From: Chloroflexota bacterium
Lineage (GTDB): Bacteria > Chloroflexota > Limnocylindria > P2-11E
Assembly (NCBI GenBank): GCA_005883625.1
Contig: VBDU01000070.1
Coordinates: 1 to 64,000 of the forward strand
Length of the DNA stretch: 64,000 nt
Reading direction: 5' to 3'
The notes under the pieces were generated by a model, which ran no database searches, was not told the origin of the DNA, and saw nothing but the letters and a program-made list of their open reading frames with translations. This document shows, piece by piece, positions 11,086 through 18,100 of this stretch; position 1 is the first letter of the stretch; each line of letters starts with the position of its first letter. Both the position numbers and the translations under genes were made by a program.

Positions 11086-11477
11086 GAGCGATCTTCCAAG
11101 AGGCGCTGGACGACGTGCTCGCGGTAGCTCTTGATCTCTTCGCGCAACGACGAGAGCTCGTTCATGCGCTCCTGCGTCGTCGCGAGGTGGGCATCGAGCA
11201 GCTCGATGAGGCGCGGAAGCACTTCGCGGTTCGAGCGATGGCGCGCGTAGAGGCGCTCGAGCTCGTGCATCTCCTGGAGGGAAAGTCCGAGGACCTTGAG
11301 ACGCTGGATGAACTTCAGCCGACGGACGTCCTCGTCGGTGTACACCCGCTGGCCGCCCTCGAGCCGCTTCACGGAATCGAGGAGCCCCAGCTCCTCGTAG
11401 TACCGGATCGTCCGCTCGGTCAGCCCGACGTGGGCCGCGACCTCGCCGATGCGGTACCGCCCCACCGCCGTCGCCAT
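11082..11477 (-). CDS. MerR-family transcriptional regulator of the acyl-CoA operon
   Basis: 131 residues. The N-terminal winged helix reads YRIGEVAAHVGLTERTIRYYEELGLL, followed by the wing GGQRVYTDEDVRRLKFIQRLKVLGLSLQEM and a long dimerisation coiled coil to the C-terminus. No cysteine cluster for metal sensing is present, so an acyl-CoA-type effector, as in the MerR regulators of leucine/isovalerate catabolism, is more likely; this is inference. It is the first gene of the operon. A perfect inverted repeat overlapping its promoter suggests autoregulation. No ribosome binding site precedes the ATG, and the predicted transcript may be leaderless. Confidence 0.92.
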
Positions 11478-11484
11478 CGTCGCC

Positions 11485-11519
11485 GTTCTACGATGTTTGC
11501 CAGTTCACGTCAACTGGCA
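11485..11519 (-). promoter_or_regulatory. Promoter and inverted-repeat operator of the MerR/acyl-CoA operon
   Basis: On the minus strand TTGACG (11508-11513), a 17-base spacer and TAGAAC (11485-11490) form a promoter whose start would fall at about 11478, one base before the ATG. TGCCAGTT-N6-AACTGGCA (11498-11519) is a perfect inverted repeat overlapping the -35. MerR regulators commonly bind such repeats. Confidence 0.6.
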
Positions 11520-11524
11520 GTGAC

Positions 11525-11920
11525 TCAGATCTCGGTCGGACCGATAACGAAACCGAGGCGCTCGGTCGCTCTCCGGAGCGCGGCATCTCTGGTGACCAGA
11601 CGACACCCAGCGACCCTCGCAAGAGCGACGTACTCCGCGTCATACGTCTTCGCCCAACCAAGCTCGTCGGCGATCCGCCATGCCGCAAGGCCCAGCCCGC
11701 GCGGCGCTCGCATAGCGACAGGCGCGGCGTCCAAGCGCACGACCGACAGATTCCCGAGCTCTCGCGAGATTTCGCCTCGCCAGGTCGCCTCGTGCAGCGC
11801 GGAACGGGTTTCCGCCCAGAAGAGCGGCGGCGCGATCAGCTCTTCGCGGCCGAAGGCCGTAAAGCCACCGTCGGCGAGACACTCTGCGAAAGCGACGCTC
11901 GCGTCGATGACGAGCGTCAG
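11525..11920 (-). CDS. PIN-domain toxin (VapC-like), CTG start
   Basis: 131 residues if it starts at CTG (11918-11920), giving MTLVIDASVAFAEC, the normal start of a VapC. Acidic residues of the PIN nuclease site are visible: D in VIDASVA, E in WAETRSALHEA, D in TYDAEYVALA and D in LVTRDAAL. VapC toxins cut specific RNAs. No ATG, GTG or TTG lies between the antitoxin stop and the conserved first strand; the CTG overlaps that stop as CTGA. It is paired with the small helix-turn-helix gene upstream. Confidence 0.88.
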   Translation of the reverse strand: MTLVIDASVAFAECLADGGFTAFGREELIAPPLFWAETRSALHEATWRGEISRELGNLSVVRLDAAPVAMRAPRGLGLAAWRIADELGWAKTYDAEYVALARVAGCRLVTRDAALRRATERLGFVIGPTEI

Positions 11921-12168
11921 CGACCCTCGCGCGCCCGATGGACGGCCAGAACAGGGTTTGGCATCGGCTCGCCCGTCAGCGTGCGCCGCGGCCAACCCTT
12001 GGGCAGGGGCAAGACCTCCGGTTCGCCGAGCACCGCGTCGACATCTCGCTCGTTCACGAAGTGCTGCGTGCCGATCTTCTGCGAGCGCAGCTTGCCTTCC
12101 CGAATCCAGCGGCGGACGGTCTCGGGATTCCGCCGGACACGCTTCGCGGCTTCGGGAACGGTCAGCAT
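11917..12168 (-). CDS. Excisionase/MerR-like antitoxin of the PIN toxin
   Basis: 83 residues. The first 50 form a helix-turn-helix of the HTH_17/excisionase type (LTVPEAAKRVRRNPETVRRWIREGKL) with a following beta wing; the tail is Pro/Arg-rich and would contact the toxin. Such domains are known as antitoxins of PIN toxins and usually repress their own operon. The ATG start has no evident ribosome binding site. The stop overlaps the toxin start as CTGA. Confidence 0.8.
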   Translation of the reverse strand: MLTVPEAAKRVRRNPETVRRWIREGKLRSQKIGTQHFVNERDVDAVLGEPEVLPLPKGWPRRTLTGEPMPNPVLAVHRAREGR

Positions 12169-12351
12169 AGTTGCATGCTACTACACGTCCGCTCTTCCCG
12201 GCCAGGCGAGCGGACCGCCGGGCTAACGGAGTGCTACGCGGACGCTGAAGGGTCGAGCCCCGTCCGCCTCGGAGCGCACATCGCTGTCCCGACCGTGCGC
12301 CGCACCGACGCCAAGCCGTCTGTTACCTGTCGATCGGACGGCGGACGTTCG
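12169..12351. other. Intergenic region upstream of the toxin-antitoxin pair
   Basis: 183 bases between the HIT gene end and the antitoxin start. It must hold the antitoxin promoter, but I see only a weak TAGCAT-type -10 close to the ATG and no clear -35. No terminator or RNA gene is evident. Confidence 0.4.
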
Positions 12352-12786
12352 TCAGAGAGCGGCGCGGATCCGCGCGGCGGTCTCGTCGAGCGCCGGACGC
12401 GGCTTCGGGTCGCGGTACTCCGGCGGGAACGTGAAGCCGAAGCCGTCGCCGTCGAAGCGCGGGATCACGTGCAGGTGGACGTGAAACACGTCCTGGCCCG
12501 CGGCTTCGCCGTCCGCGACGAGAAAGTTCACGCCCTCCGAGCGCAGGCCTGAGGCGCGGATCGCCGCCGCGACGCGGCGGCCGAGGTTCCACATCGCGAC
12601 GGCGACGCGGTCGTCGAGCTCCCCGGCGAGCTTGGCATGCTGCCGGGGCAGCACGAGCGTGTGACCCTCGTTGACCGGCTGCACGTCGAGGATCGCGATG
12701 GCGTCGACGTCCTCGAAGACGTAGCTGGCCGGCTCGTTCGCACGGTCCACGATCCGGCAGAAGACGCAGTCCGCGCGCTCGCTCAG
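12352..12786 (-). CDS. HIT-family nucleotide hydrolase/transferase, CTG start
   Basis: 144 residues if it starts at CTG (12784-12786), giving MSERADCVFCRIV with the CxxC zinc motif expected at the front of bacterial HIT proteins. A start at the GTG 12 codons later (12750) would delete that motif. The His triad HVHLHVIPR near residue 110 holds the nucleophilic histidine. HIT proteins hydrolyse nucleoside phosphoramidates or dinucleoside polyphosphates. The CTG overlaps the citrate synthase stop as CTGA. Confidence 0.93.
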   Translation of the reverse strand: MSERADCVFCRIVDRANEPASYVFEDVDAIAILDVQPVNEGHTLVLPRQHAKLAGELDDRVAVAMWNLGRRVAAAIRASGLRSEGVNFLVADGEAAGQDVFHVHLHVIPRFDGDGFGFTFPPEYRDPKPRPALDETAARIRAAL

Positions 12787-13925
12787 CGCTGCTCCAGTGG
12801 CACCCAGCGGCGAGCGGTCTCGCCGGTGTACTCCGACTCCGGTCGCAGGATGCGGTTCGCGGCGAGCTGCTCGAGGCAGTGCGCCGTCCAGCCGGCGACA
12901 CGTGAGACCGCGAACGTCGGCGTGAACTGATCGACGGGGATCCCGAGGCCCTGAAGCACGAGCGCGGTGAAGAACTCTACGTTCGTCCGCAGATTCCGGC
13001 CGGGCTTGTGCTCGTCGAGCAGGCGCAGCGCGACACGCTCGACCTCGCGGGCGAGGTCATAGAGCGTGGTGTCGCCGTCCGCCGCGAAGAGCCGCTCCGC
13101 CGCGCGCGCGAGCACGTCCGCCCGCGGATCGCGGACCCTGTAGATGCGATGGCCGAAGCCCATGAGCCGCTCCCCGCGCGCGAGCTTCGCGCGCATGAAG
13201 GGCTCGGCATTCGACGCCTCGCCGATCTCGAAGACCATCTCGAGGGCCGGCCCCGGGGCACCGCCGTGGAGCGGGCCCTTCAACGCGCCGATCGCGCCGC
13301 CAACGGCCGAGATGACGTCGGATTCGGTCGAGACGATGACGCGCGCCGCGAAGGTCGACGCGTTGAGGCCGTGGTCGATGACGGTGTTGAAGTACGTGTC
13401 GAGCGCGCGCGCCCTCGCGTCGCTCGGCCGCGTCCCCGAGAGCATGTAGAGGTAATTCGCCGCGTGACCGAGGCCATGGTGCGGCGCGATCAGGCCATCG
13501 CGCGCGAGAAGCCGCGCGTACGCCGCGACGATCGTCGGAAAACGCGCGACCGCGACGAGCGCATCGCGGTACTGACCCTCGGGGAGCGTCTCGCCGTCGG
13601 TCCGCAGGCTCAAGGTCCCCGCGGCCATCCGTAATGCGTCCATCGCCGGCGCCTTCCGCTCCGCCGCGGCCTCGAGCACGTCGCGCGTGATGGGCGGGAT
13701 CTCGCGCAGCCCCGCCAGCTGCGCTCGGAAGTCGGCCAGCTCCCTGCCGTTCGGGAGCCGGTCGTTCCAGAGGAGGTAGACCAGCTCCTCGAACGTGGCG
13801 CGCTCGGCGATCTCCTCGAGCGGGAAGCCGGCGATGACGAGCACGCCGTTCTTGCCATCCACCATCGAGAGCCGCGTCCGCGCCGCGACGACGCCCTGCA
13901 GGCCGGGAACGTACGCGTTCGCCAT
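12783..13925 (-). CDS. Citrate synthase (or 2-methylcitrate synthase)
   Basis: 380 residues. GLIAPHHGLGHAANYLY, FNTVIDHGLNASTFAARV and FGHRIYRVRDPRADVL carry the histidines and arginine of the active site, and NVEFFTALVLQGLGIP holds the acidic catalytic position (Glu rather than the more usual Asp). It condenses acetyl-CoA, or propionyl-CoA in methylcitrate synthases, with oxaloacetate. The start is the ATG of MANAYVPGL; longer readings run into the structured repeat upstream. Propionyl-CoA chemistry elsewhere in the window leaves the methylcitrate option open. Confidence 0.93.
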   Translation of the reverse strand: MANAYVPGLQGVVAARTRLSMVDGKNGVLVIAGFPLEEIAERATFEELVYLLWNDRLPNGRELADFRAQLAGLREIPPITRDVLEAAAERKAPAMDALRMAAGTLSLRTDGETLPEGQYRDALVAVARFPTIVAAYARLLARDGLIAPHHGLGHAANYLYMLSGTRPSDARARALDTYFNTVIDHGLNASTFAARVIVSTESDVISAVGGAIGALKGPLHGGAPGPALEMVFEIGEASNAEPFMRAKLARGERLMGFGHRIYRVRDPRADVLARAAERLFAADGDTTLYDLAREVERVALRLLDEHKPGRNLRTNVEFFTALVLQGLGIPVDQFTPTFAVSRVAGWTAHCLEQLAANRILRPESEYTGETARRWVPLEQR

Positions 13926-13959
13926 CGCGCTCAAGGCTAGCGCCGTGCCCTCGGCGGGA

Positions 13960-14104
13960 GCGCGGGTCCTGTCCCGGGCTCGCGGGTCTCTCGCTCGCTG
14001 CACCCTCCCCGTCCCTGAACACGTTCGCTGGCCACGACCGTCCGGGACGGGTCCCCGGGGAACCCGCAGCTCGCGAGAGACCCGCTTCCCCGTGCCACCC
14101 GCGC
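13960..14104. repeat. Structured 145-bp repeat element, copy 1
   Basis: Nearly the same sequence as 29545-29690. The ends form a perfect 8-base inverted repeat, GCGCGGGT (13960-13967) with ACCCGCGC (14097-14104). Inside is a 13-base inverted repeat, GCGGGTCTCTCGC (13982-13994) with GCGAGAGACCCGC (14073-14085), and a central CCGTCCGGGACGG palindrome. It lies 8 bases after the amidohydrolase stop and 35 bases before the citrate synthase ATG. It could be a MITE-like mobile element or a structured RNA in the leader or terminator. Confidence 0.75.
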
Positions 14105-14112
14105 TCCCTCGT

Positions 14113-15330
14113 TCAACAGGCAAGCTCTCGGAGCGCGAAGGCGAGCGCGTCGGCCGCGAGGGCGGCGTCGTCGACGGTCGCGGACTCCCGCGGCGTGTGG
14201 CTTCCGCCGGTGGAGCGGATGAAGAGCATTCCGGTCGGCACGCCCGCGAGCTGCGCGTTCATCGCGTCATGGCCGGCGCCGCTCACGAGCTCGGGCGCGT
14301 CGACGCCGACGGATTTCGCGGCGCGGCGCATGAGGTCGCGCATACCGGCGTCGAGGGGCGCCGCAGGGACGTTCGCCAGGACGTCGATGGACGAGGTGAC
14401 CCGGCGCGCGTCACCGATTCGGCGTATCGCCGCCCGCACGTCGCGCACGAGATCGTCGAGCCCGCGCGCCGCGCGGAGGTCGAGCGAGAAGACGCACTCC
14501 CCCGGGACGACGTTCTTGGCGCCTGGCCGCACCGCGATCTCGCCGACGGTGCCGACGGCGTCGCCGCGCCCCTTCGCCAGCGCCTCGATCGCGAGGACCA
14601 TCTCGCTCGCGCCTGCGAGGGCGTCCGCGCGCGCGGTCATCGTGGTCGCGCCCGCGTGGTCCGCGCGGCCGCCCACGGTCACGCGGCCGTGGAGGATCCC
14701 GACGATGTCGCTCACCAGGCCGAGTGGGAGCCCGCGGTCGGCGAGGCGGGGTCCCTGCTCGATGTGCGGCTCGATGTACGCGGCGAGCTCCTTTGGGTCG
14801 CGCCGCGCGGTGGTGGCGTCGCCACGCTCCCCGAGCGCACGAAGCGCCTCGGCGATCGACACGCCGTCACGGTCGCGACGCTCGAGCGCGCGATCGGGCA
14901 GGCGGCCGAACGCGGCGCACGACCCGAAGAGCCCGATCCCGAACCGTGCGCCCTCCTCGTCCGCCCAGGCGACGATCTCGACCGGGCGGCGGAAGCGCGC
15001 CCCCGCGTCGAGGATCGCGTCGACGGCCTCGACCGCGCAGAGGACGCCGAGCGCGCCGTCGAACCGGCCGCCCTCGGGCACCGAGTCGAGGTGCGAGCCG
15101 ACGACAGTTGAGGGGCTCCGCCCCTCGGACCCCGCGGGTTCGAAATGCGCCCAGAGATTCGCAGCGGCGTCGCGGCGCACCGCCGCGCCACGTGCGCGCA
15201 GCCAGCCGCCGACGAGCTCGCGCGCCTGCTGCTCCTCCTTGGACAGACCCAGGCGCGTGACCGCGTCGCCGCGGGCACCGACCCGCGCGAGCTCGGCGAT
15301 GCGGCGCTCGAGCCGCGCGCGGTCGCTCAG
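14113..15330 (-). CDS. M20-family amidohydrolase (allantoate/N-carbamoyl-amino acid type), CTG start
   Basis: 405 residues if it starts at CTG (15328-15330). GSHLDSVPEGGRFDGALGV, AWADEEGARFGIGLFGS, EPHIEQGP and GAGHDAMNAQL are the metal and substrate motifs of the hydantoinase/carbamoylase family, a two-metal hydrolase. The first GTG (15178-15180) would remove about 50 residues, including TRLGLSKEEQQARELVGGWL, which the family normally has; the CTG restores the full N-terminus and overlaps the HD gene stop as CTGA. Residues 68-74 are encoded by an in-frame GC-rich palindrome. The precise substrate is unknown. Confidence 0.9.
   Translation of the reverse strand: MSDRARLERRIAELARVGARGDAVTRLGLSKEEQQARELVGGWLRARGAAVRRDAAANLWAHFEPAGSEGRSPSTVVGSHLDSVPEGGRFDGALGVLCAVEAVDAILDAGARFRRPVEIVAWADEEGARFGIGLFGSCAAFGRLPDRALERRDRDGVSIAEALRALGERGDATTARRDPKELAAYIEPHIEQGPRLADRGLPLGLVSDIVGILHGRVTVGGRADHAGATTMTARADALAGASEMVLAIEALAKGRGDAVGTVGEIAVRPGAKNVVPGECVFSLDLRAARGLDDLVRDVRAAIRRIGDARRVTSSIDVLANVPAAPLDAGMRDLMRRAAKSVGVDAPELVSGAGHDAMNAQLAGVPTGMLFIRSTGGSHTPRESATVDDAALAADALAFALRELAC
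15110..15126. repeat. GC-rich palindrome inside the amidohydrolase gene
   Basis: GAGGGG-CTCCG-CCCCTC, a perfect palindrome of the dispersed family, placed in frame just ahead of the GSHLDSV metal motif. It encodes an extra Gly-Ser-Glu-Gly-Arg-type loop. Confidence 0.7.
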
Positions 15331-15857
15331 CGGACGTGCTCCGCGAGCGCGTCCGCCGGGAACGCGACGTCGGCGAACACCTCACGCTCGAGCGCGGCGG
15401 CGAGCGGGATCGCGCGTTCGATGTCCGACGCGAAGCGCGGGTGGCGGCGCGCGGTGTCGCGCGCGCGCTCGGTGAGAGGCTCGACCACCTGCCCGCCGCG
15501 GCGGTCGGCGACGTACACGAGCTTCTCCACGGGCGTCCGCGGGGCGGTCGCGGGGTCGAGGACCGTGTAGATCGCGTGGCGGCGGGCGGACTCGACACAG
15601 GCGGGCAGGCCCTCGGCGGCGAGCACCAGCGCCGACAGCTCGTTGTGCTCGCGGGGATCGCCCTCGAGGAGCGGGCTGCGTCCGATGTCGTGAAGGTACG
15701 CCGCGAGGAGGGCGGCTTCCGCGTCGATGGCGGGCGCGCCGGGACGGCGCGCGGCGACGAGCGCCTCGGCGATGCGCCCGACGAGCCGGCTGTGCGTCCG
15801 GAGCCAGTCCGGGTACCGGTAGCGCGCGAAGTACGACTCCGCGGTTGTGGACAACAT
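15327..15857 (-). CDS. HD-domain phosphohydrolase
   Basis: 176 residues. HSRLVGRIAEALV (first His), AAYLHDIGRSP (HD pair) and the following HNELSALVL form the HD metal site of phosphohydrolases, which act on nucleotides or related phosphoesters. It resembles small stand-alone HD proteins near genes for nucleotide metabolism; the substrate cannot be read. The ATG (15855-15857) lies inside an imperfect GACAA-CA-TTGTC palindrome that faces the divergent sigma-factor promoter. Confidence 0.85.
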   Translation of the reverse strand: MLSTTAESYFARYRYPDWLRTHSRLVGRIAEALVAARRPGAPAIDAEAALLAAYLHDIGRSPLLEGDPREHNELSALVLAAEGLPACVESARRHAIYTVLDPATAPRTPVEKLVYVADRRGGQVVEPLTERARDTARRHPRFASDIERAIPLAAALEREVFADVAFPADALAEHVR

Positions 15858-15870
15858 TGTCAATCGGCTA

Positions 15871-15899
15871 TTGACACCATCCCGGGACCTGCCTAGGGT
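15871..15899 (+). promoter_or_regulatory. Sigma-factor gene promoter
   Basis: TTGACA (15871-15876), a 17-base spacer and TAGGGT (15894-15899) give a near-consensus housekeeping promoter with a start near 15906, just ahead of a GGAGGGG ribosome binding site. Confidence 0.65.
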
Positions 15900-15918
15900 C
15901 GGCCGCCGGGAGGGGAGC

Positions 15919-16491
15919 GTGGCGGAGCCGGCGAGCGACGAGCGCATCATCGCGCACCTTTCGTTCGCGCGGGCCGTCGCGGCGCGCTCGCTCGACCCGC
16001 GCTGCCGCGGGCACGACCGCGAGGATCTCGTCGCGTGGGGTGTCGTCGGCCTCGTGCAGGCCGCGCGGCGGTACCGCGGCGATCGCGGCGCCTCGTTCGG
16101 CGCATACGCGGCGCGCCGGGTACGCGGCCAGGTCCTCGACGCGCTCCGCGAGCGCGACCCGCTGACGCGCACCGCCCGCCGGGAGTTCCGCAGCGCGCAG
16201 CGGATCGCGGAGGATCTTCCCCCACCCTACGTCGAGGTCTCGCTCGAGCGCGTGGGCGACCTTCCCGACAACCATCGTGAGCACCGGCCAGCGCCGCGCG
16301 ACGAGCGCTGGACCCGCGTAGCGCGAGCGCTCCGTGAGCTGCCCGCGCTCGAGCGGCGCGTGCTCGTCCTGTCGTACGGCCGCGGGCTCACGCTGCGCGA
16401 GATCGGCCGTGAGGTAGGCCTCTCCGAGTCGGGCGTCTGCCGCGTTCGGGCGCGGGCCCTGCGTCGGGTGCGCCTGGCGTGCGTGGCCTGA
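15919..16491 (+). CDS. Sigma-70 family RNA polymerase sigma factor
   Basis: 190 residues. Region 2 reads HLSFARAVAARSLD through DLVAWGVVGLVQAARRYRGDRGASFGAYAARRVRGQVLDALRERDPLTR, and region 4 reads LPALERRVLVLSYGRGLTLREIGREVGLSESGVCRVRARALRRVR. Region 3 is short and degenerate. This resembles FliA/SigB-type alternative sigmas. The start is GTG with GGAGGGG just upstream; an upstream ATG at 15847 would place the promoter inside the gene, so it was rejected. No anti-sigma gene lies alongside. Confidence 0.92.
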   Translation: MAEPASDERIIAHLSFARAVAARSLDPRCRGHDREDLVAWGVVGLVQAARRYRGDRGASFGAYAARRVRGQVLDALRERDPLTRTARREFRSAQRIAEDLPPPYVEVSLERVGDLPDNHREHRPAPRDERWTRVARALRELPALERRVLVLSYGRGLTLREIGREVGLSESGVCRVRARALRRVRLACVA

Positions 16492-16500
16492 CAAGAGTCG

Positions 16501-16524
16501 AAGGGCTCCGCCCCCCGGCCCCCA
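16501..16524. repeat. GC-rich palindrome between sigma factor and metallopeptidase
   Basis: AAGGGCTCCGCCCCCCGGCCCCC, a shortened copy of the dispersed family, 10 bases after the sigma-factor stop and 14 bases before the next ATG. Confidence 0.6.
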
Positions 16525-16537
16525 AAATGGCAACGCA

Positions 16538-16906
16538 ATGTCCGACCTCCGGCGCGCGCGCTTCGCCCGACTCGTGCGCAACGCCCTCGACGAGCTCCCG
16601 GCGGAGTTCCGCGAGCGCATGCGCAACATCGCGATCGTCGTCGAGGACGATGCCACGGAGGAGCAGACGCGGGGACGCGGCGAGCTGCTCGGTCTTTACG
16701 AGGGCGTCCCCCTCACCGCGCGGGGCTCGATCGAGCCCTACATCCCCGACCGCATCTTCATCTTTCGTCGACCGATCGAACGGATGAGCGCATCGCCGCG
16801 ACGCCAGGCCGACATCGTGCGCGACACCGTCGTCCACGAGATCGCGCATCACTTCGGGATCAGCGACGATCGCCTGGAGGAGCTGGGCTTAGGCGACGCC
16901 GAGTGA
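16538..16906 (+). CDS. Minimal zincin metallopeptidase family protein
   Basis: 122 residues. HEIAHHFGISDDRLEELG near residue 100 is the HExxH zinc motif with a downstream acidic ligand, and the FRRPIERM...DIVRDTVVHEIAHH arrangement matches the small bacterial zincin-like family (Zincin_1). The activity of this family is not established. The ATG has no visible ribosome binding site. The 3' end overlaps the converging gene by 18 bases. Confidence 0.85.
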   Translation: MSDLRRARFARLVRNALDELPAEFRERMRNIAIVVEDDATEEQTRGRGELLGLYEGVPLTARGSIEPYIPDRIFIFRRPIERMSASPRRQADIVRDTVVHEIAHHFGISDDRLEELGLGDAE

Positions 16907-17323
16907 GCGGCGCGCGATCGTGGCGAGCATGTCCGACTCGAGATCCGTGAGCTCACGGTCGAGCGCCGGAGCATCCAGCCCGTTCTCCTGCGCGTACGCC
17001 GCGACGCTCGTCCGCGCGAGACGGAAGCCGAGGTTGAACAGCCCACGCCGAGCGACCGGCGGGACCGGGCGCACCTGTTGCGACACGGTCGTGTCGAGCC
17101 ACCGCTCGAGGAGCGCTGACCGGCGGGCGTCGTCCGCGGCGGCAGCGGCGAGGGCCGTCGGCACGTAGGGCCGCATCCAGGTGACATAGGAGGCGACAAG
17201 GCTCGCGTCCGGGACCGACGACGCCATCGTCGTCGCGCGCGCGGCCTCCTCGGCGACCTGCTCGAGGATGCGTTCGACGCTTTCTCGTAAGGCCGCGGCG
17301 AGCGCGGCGCGGTCCCGTTCCAC
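16889..17323 (-). CDS. Uncharacterised helical protein
   Basis: 144 residues, GTG start. The sequence is mostly helical and Ala/Arg-rich, with no signal peptide, no membrane segment and no motif I recognise. Two conserved-looking blocks are YVTWMRPYVPTALAAAAADDARRSALLERWLDT and the C-terminal ALDRELTDLESDMLATIARR. It converges on the metallopeptidase and precedes nothing in an obvious operon. Codon use matches the neighbours, so it is probably a real gene. Confidence 0.65.
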   Translation of the reverse strand: MERDRAALAAALRESVERILEQVAEEAARATTMASSVPDASLVASYVTWMRPYVPTALAAAAADDARRSALLERWLDTTVSQQVRPVPPVARRGLFNLGFRLARTSVAAYAQENGLDAPALDRELTDLESDMLATIARRSLGVA

Positions 17324-17370
17324 TGTGAGCGCAACGAATGAAAGCGCTCTTTGGCTCGTGCTGTTCGTGC

Positions 17371-18027
17371 TTAGCGCCGTAGAGCGGCTCTGAACTTCGC
17401 GAGGGCGGCCTTCGGCCCCGCGGGGTCCTCGTACACGGCCGACCCCGCGACCAGCACGGTCGCGCCGGCGGCCGCGATGCGCGCCGCGTTCTCGGGCTTG
17501 ATGCCGCCGTCCACCTCGAGCTCGGCGGTGAGCGTGCGTTCGTCGAGCGCGGCGCGTAGACGCGCGACCTTGTCGAGCGCGCTCTCGATGAACGGTTGGC
17601 CACCGAAGCCCGGATGCACGCTCATGACCAGCACGAGGTCGACCGCGGCGAGGTACGGCAGGATCGCTTCGACCGGCGTCTCGGGGTTGAGCGTGATGCC
17701 CGGCCGCACGCCTTTCGCACGGATCGCCTGCAGCGCGCGCGGCACGTCGCGCGATGCTTCGACGTGGACAGTGAGATAGCTCGCCCCCGCGTCGACATAC
17801 CGATCCACCCAGGCGTCCGGCCGCTCGATCATGAGGTGGACGTCCAGCGGCAGCCGCGTCGCGCGGTGCAGGTCGGCGACCATCTTTGGACCGAACGTGA
17901 GGTTCGGGACGAAGTGACCGTCCATCACGTCGACGTGGATCCAGTCGGCACCGGCCCGCTCGGCCGCCAGCACCGCGTCGGCAAGCCGGCCGAAGTCGGC
18001 GGACAGGATCGACGGAGCGAGCTTCAG
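17371..18027 (-). CDS. rpe: Ribulose-phosphate 3-epimerase, CTG start
   Basis: 218 residues from CTG (18025-18027), giving MKLAPSILSADFGRL, the universal Rpe start; the first GTG (17971-17973) begins after this strand. GAGGA lies six bases upstream, and a TGA stop in frame just before excludes an upstream start. HVDVMDGHFVPNLTFGP, LDVHLMIERP, VMSVHPGFGGQPFI and EVDGGIKPENA carry the metal and catalytic residues. It interconverts ribulose 5-phosphate and xylulose 5-phosphate in the pentose phosphate pathway. Confidence 0.96.
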   Translation of the reverse strand: MKLAPSILSADFGRLADAVLAAERAGADWIHVDVMDGHFVPNLTFGPKMVADLHRATRLPLDVHLMIERPDAWVDRYVDAGASYLTVHVEASRDVPRALQAIRAKGVRPGITLNPETPVEAILPYLAAVDLVLVMSVHPGFGGQPFIESALDKVARLRAALDERTLTAELEVDGGIKPENAARIAAAGATVLVAGSAVYEDPAGPKAALAKFRAALRR

Positions 18028-18050
18028 TTCAATTCCTCAGAACTTTCGCC

Positions 18051-18079
18051 TTGAGACGGGCCCGACCGTCGGGCATCAT
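18051..18079 (+). promoter_or_regulatory. Candidate promoter of the serine genes
   Basis: TTGAGA (18051-18056), a 17-base spacer and CATCAT (18074-18079), ahead of the aminotransferase gene. The spacer contains the palindrome CCCGAC-C-GTCGGG (18061-18073), which could be an operator. Confidence 0.45.
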
Positions 18080-18100
18080 GGCTGTGCAGGGAGGGCGCCA

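Noticed and set aside
12190-12310. A GGGTCGAGCCCC segment resembling a tRNA T arm.
   Set aside because: No acceptor, D or anticodon stems can be fitted around it, and the T-loop bases are not conserved.
15847-15918. ATG at 15847 as start of the sigma factor.
   Set aside because: It would include the promoter and ribosome binding site in the coding region; the GTG at 15919 has GGAGGGG just upstream.
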